Source of the DNA: Fidelibacterota bacterium
Lineage (GTDB): Bacteria; Fidelibacterota; Marinisomatia; SCGC-AAA003-L08; D37C17
Assembly: GCA_002717625.1 (NCBI GenBank)
Contig: PBEF01000002.1
Coordinates: forward strand, 189,338-253,337
Length of the DNA stretch: 64,000 nucleotides
Direction of reading: 5' to 3'
Shown here: positions 38,212 through 46,686 of the stretch, piece by piece
How positions within the stretch are numbered: position 1 is the stretch's first letter
Layout: the number at the start of each line of letters is the position of its first letter
Translations under genes and position numbers: made by a program
The notes under the pieces: model-generated
The model's database searches: none
Seen by the model: only the letters and a program-made list of their open reading frames with translations
What the model was told of the DNA's origin: nothing

Positions 38212-40431
38212 TTAATTTAAAATAATGCCTACTAAGGCAACAATATCGTTAATGTTGTATAATTCATCTCCATTAAGATCAGCTTCACATAGCAATATAG
38301 GATCTATTATTAAAGCTGTTTCTAGTATATGGCCTATTAATGATATGACATCAGTTACATTTACGCTTCCATCACCATTAACATCACCAATTCCTTCACA
38401 GAATAAAACATCTGCCTGATAATCAATTTCAGTATCAATTGTTTTAACTACCTCAACATCATCATCATCTAATAGCCAAACTCTATAGTTTAAGGTTGCA
38501 GATGATGTGCCTGCAGGAAGGTAATTGCCATTTGAAAGGTTATCTTCAAAATTAGATATTCCATCAATATTTTCTACAAAACACCAATCTGCATTTTCTC
38601 CTGTTCCTGGAACAAGACAGCAATCATCAAAACAGTCTACTAAAGATTCATCTGGATCACACACACCATCATCATTACAAGTTCTAGTAGTGCTTCCTTG
38701 GTGGTTTGTTACCTTACCATAAACATTAAATCTATCCCAATCTCTATCATCTACAGTAGATACTGTTTGATTATGTAGAAATAATCCTACTGTAAATTCA
38801 TCTACAATATAAGTATTATTATCAAACATCATTGTATTGTTAAGCATTTGAGGTGATGCAGGCATCATTTCATATTCAGATTGGCCAAAATATCCTGTAG
38901 AAAAATGTATTTGATTATCAGGAAGATAACCCATGATTCTATCACCATCTTCATAGCAATAATCAAAACCACAGGGGAGAGTTAAAAATTGTGTGTGAAC
39001 CTCTTGCATAGATCCTGTTCGTATATCTATAGTAGATAAAGTAACAGATCCTGTTGTATCATGGTCATCGCAATCATCAGTGTGAACTCCATCAGTATCA
39101 TATATTGAAATAAATTCATAGCCTTGCTCTTGTAAGTCTAATATAGCTTCTCTTGTAATTACTATTGTTTGATCTTCCATCCATGCCCAATCAAGCAAAA
39201 CAGAGGATTGGTCTTCATGCATAAAATGAGCATTTATTTCTCCTTCTGGATTTCCAAGAATAAATTCATCAGAGCATTCTATCTCTGATGATGCACCAGT
39301 TGAGTCTGAAGCAACAATTTTAAAATTAGCAAATATGGTTTCAGCCTCAATAGCATTACCATTTATATCTGTTGATAAATCAACTATAGCCGAACCATTT
39401 CTAAGATCAATGTTATTCTCTACTTCTACTAAACCTCCACCCATATAATATGAACAATTAAAACTAAGAGTTATTCCTAAAGAATCAGAACCCTCATATT
39501 CCCATCTAACATTAACATTAGTATAGTCTTCTATATAATCACCACCTTGAGGAGAAATTAAAGTTAAGGCAAGATCAAGCTCTACTTGTTCCTCACAATC
39601 CCCACCATCATTATCATAGCAACTTACATCGAAGTTATAGTTAGAATCACTTCCATCTTGACACCATCCATCGCCTATATAAAACGCATCTATACAGACT
39701 TCTGGATTATTGCAATCTGGCACCTCACCACTAGTACATCCATTATATAAACATGTTCCATCATCTATAGTTGCTTCTGGATTGTAGTTATCTGCAGTTT
39801 CATCAGTACAACCGTATATATTTTCTTGAGTCTCCTCGCAATCACCGCCATCGTTATCATAGCATGTTAGGTCACATCCAAATTGTTGTTCCTCACCATC
39901 ACACCAATTATCACCAAGCCATCCCTCAGGACAGCAGTCTCCATCACCAGAACAATCAAGAATCAAACCAGAACCACAACCATTCTCATCATATTCACAT
40001 GTGCCATCATCATAGTTAGCTTGAGAATTATAGTTTATTGCATCGCTATCAGTGCATCCATAAATAAGCGTAATATTGCAGTCTTCATAGCATAAAGTGC
40101 AATCTACATTGTAAAAGGCTTCATCGTTTAATATTTGCTCGCAGGTAAAGCCAGCCTGTAGCATTTGCCCACACTCTGTTTGGAGACATGTAGGGTTAAA
40201 ATAATAACAATTACCATCATCGATAGTTGCCATAGGATTATAATTTGTAGCAAGAGGGTCAGTGCAACCAGATATATCTATATCAAAGCCACTGCCTCCA
40301 TTACAGTCGACCCAAGAATATTGTCCTGTTAGATCATTAAACTCCCAGCACATTCCATCGTAAGGGTCCGGTTGAGAAAATAACATTGATAGTAATAGTA
40401 TGGGCAAGGCATAAAATTTAATTGAATTCAT
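38212..40431 (-). CDS. Secreted Cys-rich protein with LNR-like repeats and dockerin-like tail
   Basis: This 739-residue protein is the first gene of the minus-strand trio and has a strong ribosome binding site (GGAGG) 8 bases before its ATG. After a signal peptide (1-19) comes a Cys-rich region (about 45-285). It has three GCTD...NYN...DDG(T/N)C repeats and two LNR (Lin12/Notch)-like units ending in CYDNDGGDCEE. An Ig-like domain follows (about 290-395), then the module shared with the 33780-36782 product (LDWAWMEDQTIVI, DDRDWDRFNVYGKVTNHQG, CNDDGVCDPDES, LNYRVWLL). It ends in the dockerin-like pair GDVNGDGSVNVTDVISLI and ADLNGDELYNINDIVALV. Function is unknown. Extracellular location is supported by the signal peptide and paired cysteines. 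Confidence 0.85.
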   Translation of the reverse strand: MNSIKFYALPILLLSMLFSQPDPYDGMCWEFNDLTGQYSWVDCNGGSGFDIDISGCTDPLATNYNPMATIDDGNCYYFNPTCLQTECGQMLQAGFTCEQILNDEAFYNVDCTLCYEDCNITLIYGCTDSDAINYNSQANYDDGTCEYDENGCGSGLILDCSGDGDCCPEGWLGDNWCDGEEQQFGCDLTCYDNDGGDCEETQENIYGCTDETADNYNPEATIDDGTCLYNGCTSGEVPDCNNPEVCIDAFYIGDGWCQDGSDSNYNFDVSCYDNDGGDCEEQVELDLALTLISPQGGDYIEDYTNVNVRWEYEGSDSLGITLSFNCSYYMGGGLVEVENNIDLRNGSAIVDLSTDINGNAIEAETIFANFKIVASDSTGASSEIECSDEFILGNPEGEINAHFMHEDQSSVLLDWAWMEDQTIVITREAILDLQEQGYEFISIYDTDGVHTDDCDDHDTTGSVTLSTIDIRTGSMQEVHTQFLTLPCGFDYCYEDGDRIMGYLPDNQIHFSTGYFGQSEYEMMPASPQMLNNTMMFDNNTYIVDEFTVGLFLHNQTVSTVDDRDWDRFNVYGKVTNHQGSTTRTCNDDGVCDPDESLVDCFDDCCLVPGTGENADWCFVENIDGISNFEDNLSNGNYLPAGTSSATLNYRVWLLDDDDVEVVKTIDTEIDYQADVLFCEGIGDVNGDGSVNVTDVISLIGHILETALIIDPILLCEADLNGDELYNINDIVALVGIILN

Positions 40432-40559
40432 AGTATTCCTCCTATTTTAGCAAGGTTATTTTTTAATTGTAATATTATCAGCTATATTCATCATTTAAAG
40501 ATAGGGTTAAAATATATTTATTCCAAAAAAGTTTAACGGAGAAGAAGGGGAGAGATAGG

Positions 40560-43500
40560 TTATTTTAAAAGATTTAAATAGTATTTGTATTTAAATTTGT
40601 TGACTTTTTTATATAATTTAGAATAAAGATTTGAAGCTTTCTTTTTAGCACTATTATCATTTAAATATTTATATATGTTAAAGTATATATAAGCTTTAGT
40701 CTCATCTGATTTTCCTTCTATATGCTTTAATAAATTATTTGCTTTAGAGTCTATCTGCAAAGCACAAATATTTTCTTCTATGCTAACTTCAGTTTTAAAT
40801 TCCGTGTGATTTATTTTTGATGATAATTTTTTAGCCTTATTTAAATTCAATAAAGCTTCTTCTTTATTATTATTTAACCTATTTAATTTTGATAGTAAAA
40901 TCAGACTTTTAATTAAATATATGGTATCGTTTATTTCTTCAAAAAACAATATTGCTTTATTTATTCTCTCAATACCTGACTTATATTCATTATTAAATAA
41001 GAATATTTCGGCCATTAAAAAATCACCAAGATACAAACCTCTTTTATTATTCATTTCAGAAAATAATTTTAAACCAATAGATAGCGTTTCTTTAGCTTCG
41101 TTAATGCTTCCAGATTCAAAGTATGTTATCGCGAGATTACAATGGCTGCTTGCTATTCCATATTTATCATTAATTGCTTTAGAAAGCTCTATAGCTTTAT
41201 TTAATGATTTTTTAGATTCTTTATAATCGACATTTTCTCTAGATATAATTCCTAATCCATCATAGGCATTGGCCTGTTGAAATTTGTCTCCCATTTTAGA
41301 GGATATATCTATTTGTTTTTTATAATTCTTTATTGCTTTATCATATTCTTTTATATTTTTATAAATGATTCCTTTATTGCCATATGTTTGACTTTGTGCA
41401 TTTAGGTCGTATATGTCTTCAGCTGTTGACATTACCTCTTCATATATTTTTAAAGATTTATCATATTCTCCTCTTATATTATGAATCAAAGCAATGTTTC
41501 CAAGTCCTTGGAGAATCATTTGTCTTGAATCATGCTTTTTTGCAATATTATATTTTTCTTTAAAGTGAATTAAAGCTTGATTAAGATCACCTTGTTGAAA
41601 TAAAACCATTCCTATATGGCCTTGGGAAGCAGCGATTCCGAGCTCATCTTTTTCATTTTTAAATAATTCTAATTCTTCTTTAAATCCTTTTAATGCCTCG
41701 TTTGTATTCCCAATATCATGTTCGCAATGAGCTAAACTCCCTTTAATTGTTGCTATATTTATAGTATTTGCATCATTTTCAGCTATTTTTAAGCATTTTC
41801 GAAGGCATCCTGTGGCTTCCTTATGTTCACGTTTATTGCTATGATATTCACCTAGATTCTTGAATATATTGTAGTTTATATTTTGATTTTTAATATTATA
41901 CTTTAATAACTCATCTAAAATCTTTTTAGATTGATCCCATTTACCTATTTGCAGAAAAACTCTAGACAATTCTACTTTTGATTGGTAGTATAGTTTGTAA
42001 CAGTAGTTTTCTTCTAAATCTAGATTTTCTGAGGTTATTTTTTCTTTATAGGGATTTTTTTCTGTTATTATTACAGCTATTCTTTCAAAGCATTGAATTG
42101 CATGAGTAAAATCAAATAAACTTTGATGTTTTTTCCCAGCAAGGTATAGATATTCTAAAGCTTTATCGTAATTTTCTGATATGTCATAATGTATTGCTAG
42201 GTCAAAATAGAAAGTTTCAATTTTATCTGAAAAATATTCTTCTATAATTTCAGCAACGGCTTTATGTAGTAAGATCTTATTTGATATTAATATAGTGCTG
42301 TAAGCAACATCTCTTGTTAACATATGTTTGAATTTATAGTGATCTAATTCATTAATGTAGTGATGTATAAAGTCTTCATTTTCAAGAGTATGTACAGGTT
42401 TATCTATATCATCATTCACCCCAAGTTTTTTTTCTAATTGAGATAAGATTTGAATAAAAAAGTCTTCTCCTATAATTGTTGCTTTTTGTAGCAATAGTTT
42501 TAATGTTTTTTCAAGACTATCAATTCTTGCAAGAATCAGAGCATTAATACTTCTTGGAACTTCATATACGTTTTTAATTCCCCTGCTTTCATCGATTGAT
42601 TCTGCATAGTTATTTTTTTCTTTAAGTAAAGAAATCCATTCTTCGATAAAAAAGGGGTTTCCCTTAGATTTGTCGATTAAATCAGAAATTACTTTAGACT
42701 CAAGCTTTAAATCTTTAGTTGATCTTTTAATCAGTTTTATAGAATCTTCTTTTTTCAAGCAAGAAAGATTAATCTCTTTAAAATTTAAATTTTCTTTTAA
42801 TTGATTTTGGATTTTATACTCAGTTCGATATGTTGCGAGGATTAAAATTTGAGAGAAAGAGCTTTCATCTCTGTTGTTTTCTATGTTTAACGTATTAATT
42901 ATATAATCAAGCATAGAGGTTGACATCTTGTCAATCCAATGCAGGTCATCAAGAACTAATATATAAGGCAAATTATTTGAATTTGCTTTATTGCATATGG
43001 CCTTTAATAATGTTTTGATAGATATGTTTAGATGGTTTTGCAATTCATTTCTATCTTTTAATCTGCTGTCTTGATATGATAGTCCAATTAAAAATCCGAT
43101 AAAGGGTATAGCTGATTCTATCTGCTCTTTATAATGAGAGTTTTCTTTTTTTAAATTTGCAATTCCTTCTTCAAATTTATTTTTAGTTTCCTGTTTAGAA
43201 TCCATTTGTGAAATCTTAAAAACATCTTTTATTAATCTTATAAACAGGTAATATGGTTTAGATGATATATTTGAAGCATGACAGATAGATAAATGTTTAT
43301 TTTTATTTATTTTTAAATACTCGCTTATTAGTCTGGTTTTCCCTGTTCCTGCTTCTGCTGTTATACCTATGAAGTTAATTTTATCAAAGATATTATTCTT
43401 GATTTCTTTAATTTGCTTTAAATAAACTTTTTGCAGTGTGCTTATTTCTTTTTCTCGTCCAATAAAAGGGGTTGAAAGATTTATGCTTAAATCTTTTTTT

Positions 43501-44150
43501 GAGTCTACTAAAAAAACAGATATAGGCTCGCTTTTTCCTTTAACTTTTATAGTACCATGATCTTTAAAGATGAAATGATCTTGAATAAGCTCCATAGTTT
43601 CTTCTGGGATCATAATCGAGTTAACAGGTGCATTAGATTCCATCCTTGCAGCTAGATTGACAGTGTCTCCATATACGGTATAATCTCCTTCTCTTTCTTT
43701 TCCTACAGCCCCTGTTGTAACCATGCCCGTATTGATACCTATGCGCAGTGATAGATCTATATTTAAATCCTTATATTTATCTGATTTTTTTAAAATTTGG
43801 TTAAACTGAGCAAGTTTCTTAAGCATAAACATCGCAGTGTTAACAGACCTTTGAGTATCTACTTCACTGGCTTTCTTTGCTCCAAACAAAGCCATTATTT
43901 GATCTCCCGTATATTTGTCTACGTATCCACCATGAAGCTCAACGCAATGTGAGAATATTTTCATGAGCTGATCTACTAAGGTTTGAACCTCTTCATGGTC
44001 TAAGGATTCAGATAGAGCTGTGAAGCCTTTAACATCTGCGAATAGAATGGCTACCATTCGCCTTTCACCTTCCTTCAGGCGAATAGTTTTATCTTCAACT
44101 TTATCTATATTTAATAGGCTGTCATCAAATAATTGATTAAAATCTTCCAT
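40560..44150 (-). CDS. Class III nucleotide cyclase fused to AAA ATPase and TPR repeats
   Basis: This is a 1196-residue cytosolic signalling protein. Residues 30-215 are a class III cyclase domain with metal aspartates D39 (ILFADVKGFTALSE) and D83 (VDKYTGDQIMALFG), and the transition-state pair N165/R169 (YGDTVNLAARME). K79 and T158 at the base-recognition positions fit an adenylate cyclase of the IIIb kind. A STAND-like ATPase follows, with Walker A AEAGTGKT (265-272) and Walker B ILVLDDLHWID. The C-terminal half, from about residue 650, is a long array of TPR helices. The layout matches the soluble-adenylyl-cyclase-like proteins common in bacteria. It is transcribed away from leuS. Activity and effector are inferred. 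Confidence 0.9.
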   Translation of the reverse strand: MEDFNQLFDDSLLNIDKVEDKTIRLKEGERRMVAILFADVKGFTALSESLDHEEVQTLVDQLMKIFSHCVELHGGYVDKYTGDQIMALFGAKKASEVDTQRSVNTAMFMLKKLAQFNQILKKSDKYKDLNIDLSLRIGINTGMVTTGAVGKEREGDYTVYGDTVNLAARMESNAPVNSIMIPEETMELIQDHFIFKDHGTIKVKGKSEPISVFLVDSKKDLSINLSTPFIGREKEISTLQKVYLKQIKEIKNNIFDKINFIGITAEAGTGKTRLISEYLKINKNKHLSICHASNISSKPYYLFIRLIKDVFKISQMDSKQETKNKFEEGIANLKKENSHYKEQIESAIPFIGFLIGLSYQDSRLKDRNELQNHLNISIKTLLKAICNKANSNNLPYILVLDDLHWIDKMSTSMLDYIINTLNIENNRDESSFSQILILATYRTEYKIQNQLKENLNFKEINLSCLKKEDSIKLIKRSTKDLKLESKVISDLIDKSKGNPFFIEEWISLLKEKNNYAESIDESRGIKNVYEVPRSINALILARIDSLEKTLKLLLQKATIIGEDFFIQILSQLEKKLGVNDDIDKPVHTLENEDFIHHYINELDHYKFKHMLTRDVAYSTILISNKILLHKAVAEIIEEYFSDKIETFYFDLAIHYDISENYDKALEYLYLAGKKHQSLFDFTHAIQCFERIAVIITEKNPYKEKITSENLDLEENYCYKLYYQSKVELSRVFLQIGKWDQSKKILDELLKYNIKNQNINYNIFKNLGEYHSNKREHKEATGCLRKCLKIAENDANTINIATIKGSLAHCEHDIGNTNEALKGFKEELELFKNEKDELGIAASQGHIGMVLFQQGDLNQALIHFKEKYNIAKKHDSRQMILQGLGNIALIHNIRGEYDKSLKIYEEVMSTAEDIYDLNAQSQTYGNKGIIYKNIKEYDKAIKNYKKQIDISSKMGDKFQQANAYDGLGIISRENVDYKESKKSLNKAIELSKAINDKYGIASSHCNLAITYFESGSINEAKETLSIGLKLFSEMNNKRGLYLGDFLMAEIFLFNNEYKSGIERINKAILFFEEINDTIYLIKSLILLSKLNRLNNNKEEALLNLNKAKKLSSKINHTEFKTEVSIEENICALQIDSKANNLLKHIEGKSDETKAYIYFNIYKYLNDNSAKKKASNLYSKLYKKVNKFKYKYYLNLLK

Positions 44151-44300
44151 AGTGCTGTTATTTTGTTAATAAAATAACTAATTTATTATACCTTATTTTA
44201 CGATTTATTAAATGAAATAGAAAATTTCTTATTTCATAATTGTAAGTTATATATAAATATGATTGTTATAATTTTAATATAAAGTAATTTATTAGATTGA
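44151..44300. promoter_or_regulatory. Divergent intergenic region with inverted repeats
   Basis: This 150-base, very A+T-rich spacer separates the cyclase gene (minus) from leuS (plus) and must hold both promoters. GTTATTTT (44157-44164) and AAAATAAC (44171-44178) form a perfect 8-bp inverted repeat 7 bases upstream of the cyclase ATG, so it may be an operator or an mRNA hairpin in its leader. A second, imperfect dyad spans 44212-44237 (ATGAAATAG against CTTATTTCAT, one bulge). No clear -35/-10 pair can be singled out in such A+T-rich sequence. Confidence 0.45.
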
Positions 44301-46685
44301 ATGGATTATAATTTTAAAGAAATAGAAAAAAAATGGCAATTGTTTTGGTCCGAGAACTCAGATTTAAAAACAGATTACGATGATTTTGAAAATAAAAAAT
44401 ATTGCCTTACGATGTTTAGTTATCCATCAGGGGATAAATTGCATATAGGACATTGGTATAATTATGGTCCTTCAGATACACTTGCAAGGTACTTAAAAAT
44501 GAAAGGTTTTAATGTTTTTCAGCCTCAAGGGTTTGATGCTTTTGGTCTTCCAGCTGAGAATTACGCAATTAAACATGGTGTTCATCCCCATAAGAGTACG
44601 CATAGTAATATATCTACAATGAAAAAACAACTTGAATCAATTGGAGCTCTTTATAATTGGGATAAGGAAGTTATTACTTCTGATAAAGAGTATTACAGAT
44701 GGACTCAATGGCTATTCTTGAAATTATATGAAAATAATTTAGCATATAGGAAAGAGGCAATGGTGAATTGGGATCCTGTGGATCAGACTGTGCTTGCTAA
44801 TGAACAAGTTTTAGCAGATGGGACATCTGATCGTTCAGGAGCTCTTGTGGTACAAAAACCTTTAGTTCAATGGTTTTTCAAGATAACAGACTATGCAGAA
44901 GAACTTCTTGGTTACGAAGGACTTTCTTGGCCTAAAAAAACTATAGCAATGCAAAAAAATTGGATTGGGAAGAGCAAGGGCGCAAGAGTTACTTTTAATG
45001 TCTGTGATTCAGATTTTAAAATAGATATTTTTACAACAAGGCCAGATACGTTATTTGGAGCTACTTATCTTGTGGTTGCTCCCGAGCATAATTTGATATT
45101 AGACTTAAATTTAATTAATAATAAAGAGATTAAAGCTTATTGTGACCAAGCTGCAAATAAAAGTGAACTACAAAGGTCTGATTTAGATAAAAGTAAAACA
45201 GGTGTTTTCTCTGGTATCTATGCTGCACATCCTTTGACAGGTAAGCAAATACCCATATGGATAGCTGATTATGTGATGATGAATTATGGAACAGGAGCAA
45301 TTATGGCCGTTCCTGGTCATGACCAAAGAGATTATGAATTTGCTGAAAAATATGATATTAATATTATTAAGGTTGTTGATGATGGTAATGATGTTAGCAT
45401 AGAAGATCAAGCCTTTACAGATTATGGAACTTGTATAAATTCTGATTTTTTAAACAACCTTAAAACAAAAGATGCAATTGATAAAATGACGGTTTATCTT
45501 GAAAATGAAAAGATAGGGGAGAGTTCGATTACATATAGATTGAAAGATTGGTTGATATCAAGGCAGAGATATTGGGGTACCCCTATACCAATTGTATATG
45601 ATCCAGATGGAAACCCTCATCCTATTCCTGATGAATATTTGCCTTGGACTTTACCTGATGATGTAGAGTATAAGCCTAAAGGAACATCTCCCTTAGGATC
45701 TTCAAAAGAGCTTCTTGAAAGAACGGAGAAAATATTCGGAAAAGGTTGGAAGCCTGAAATTGATACGATGGATACATTCGTATGTTCATCATGGTACTAT
45801 TTACGCTACCCTGATTCAGCCAATTCATCTGAACCTTTTAGCTATGAATCAACAAAATGGCTTCCAGTAGATTATTATATTGGTGGGGCAGAGCATGCAA
45901 CAATGCACTTGCTGTATGCTCGTTTTATCACGAAAGCATTAAATACATTGAAAATTATTGATTTTAATGAGCCTTTTACCAGTCTGTATCATCAGGGAAC
46001 AATTACTAAAGATGGCGCTAAAATGTCTAAATCTAAAGGAAATACCGTCTCTCCTGATATTTTTCTAGATCAATATGGTTCTGATACATTTCGATGTTAT
46101 TTGATGTTTATGGGACCTTATGATGAAGGTGGTGATTGGAACGATAAAGGTATAAAGGGGATTAGCAAATTTTTATCCAGAGCTTACAGACTTTGCCAAC
46201 AAACTGTTGATTATAAAGAAACAAGTGATGATTTGTTTGTTGTTCATTCAACTATACAGGCAGTTACAAATAATTTAGATGAAATGAAATTCAATACAGC
46301 ACTTAGTAGATTAATGGAGTTTGTTAACTACTTTTATGCTAAAGGCATTACAGCCTCAACCAAAATGATATTTATTCAACTTTTATCTCCATTAGCACCT
46401 CATATTTCAGAAGAGTTGTGGTCATACGAAAATAATACAAGTGTATTTATATCATCATGGCCTATTTGTGATTCTAAATATTTAGAAAAAGATACAATTA
46501 AAATCATGGTTCAAGTTAATGGAAAATTAAGAGCTAGCATTGAAGTTGATAAAAGTATAAATAAAGATAAATTGGTTCAGATTGCAAAAGAAAATCAAAA
46601 TGTAAGTAAATTTATTTTAAATAAAGAAATTATTAGGGAAATTTATGTCCCTAATAAAATAATTAATATTGTAATTAAGGAGTAA
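44301..46685 (+). CDS. leuS: Leucyl-tRNA synthetase
   Basis: LeuS charges tRNA-Leu. The 794-residue class I enzyme has the HIGH motif as HIGH in PSGDKLHIGHWYNYGPSD (about residues 46-63). The CP1 editing domain carries the conserved TTRPDTLFGATYLVVAPEH and MAVPGHDQRDYEFA. Beyond it are the leucine-specific region with YYIGGAEHATMHLLYARF, the KMSKS loop in AKMSKSKGNTVSPD, and the anticodon/C-terminal domain (IMVQVNGKLRASIEV). The enzyme is on the short side of bacterial LeuS, but no domain appears missing. Confidence 0.97.
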   Translation: MDYNFKEIEKKWQLFWSENSDLKTDYDDFENKKYCLTMFSYPSGDKLHIGHWYNYGPSDTLARYLKMKGFNVFQPQGFDAFGLPAENYAIKHGVHPHKSTHSNISTMKKQLESIGALYNWDKEVITSDKEYYRWTQWLFLKLYENNLAYRKEAMVNWDPVDQTVLANEQVLADGTSDRSGALVVQKPLVQWFFKITDYAEELLGYEGLSWPKKTIAMQKNWIGKSKGARVTFNVCDSDFKIDIFTTRPDTLFGATYLVVAPEHNLILDLNLINNKEIKAYCDQAANKSELQRSDLDKSKTGVFSGIYAAHPLTGKQIPIWIADYVMMNYGTGAIMAVPGHDQRDYEFAEKYDINIIKVVDDGNDVSIEDQAFTDYGTCINSDFLNNLKTKDAIDKMTVYLENEKIGESSITYRLKDWLISRQRYWGTPIPIVYDPDGNPHPIPDEYLPWTLPDDVEYKPKGTSPLGSSKELLERTEKIFGKGWKPEIDTMDTFVCSSWYYLRYPDSANSSEPFSYESTKWLPVDYYIGGAEHATMHLLYARFITKALNTLKIIDFNEPFTSLYHQGTITKDGAKMSKSKGNTVSPDIFLDQYGSDTFRCYLMFMGPYDEGGDWNDKGIKGISKFLSRAYRLCQQTVDYKETSDDLFVVHSTIQAVTNNLDEMKFNTALSRLMEFVNYFYAKGITASTKMIFIQLLSPLAPHISEELWSYENNTSVFISSWPICDSKYLEKDTIKIMVQVNGKLRASIEVDKSINKDKLVQIAKENQNVSKFILNKEIIREIYVPNKIINIVIKE

Positions 46686-46686
46686 T

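Noticed and set aside
39771..40019. His/Asn-rich plus-strand ORFs within the Cys-rich secreted gene
   Set aside because: Composition reflects the antisense of GAT/GAC-rich codons of the real gene; no start signal or family.
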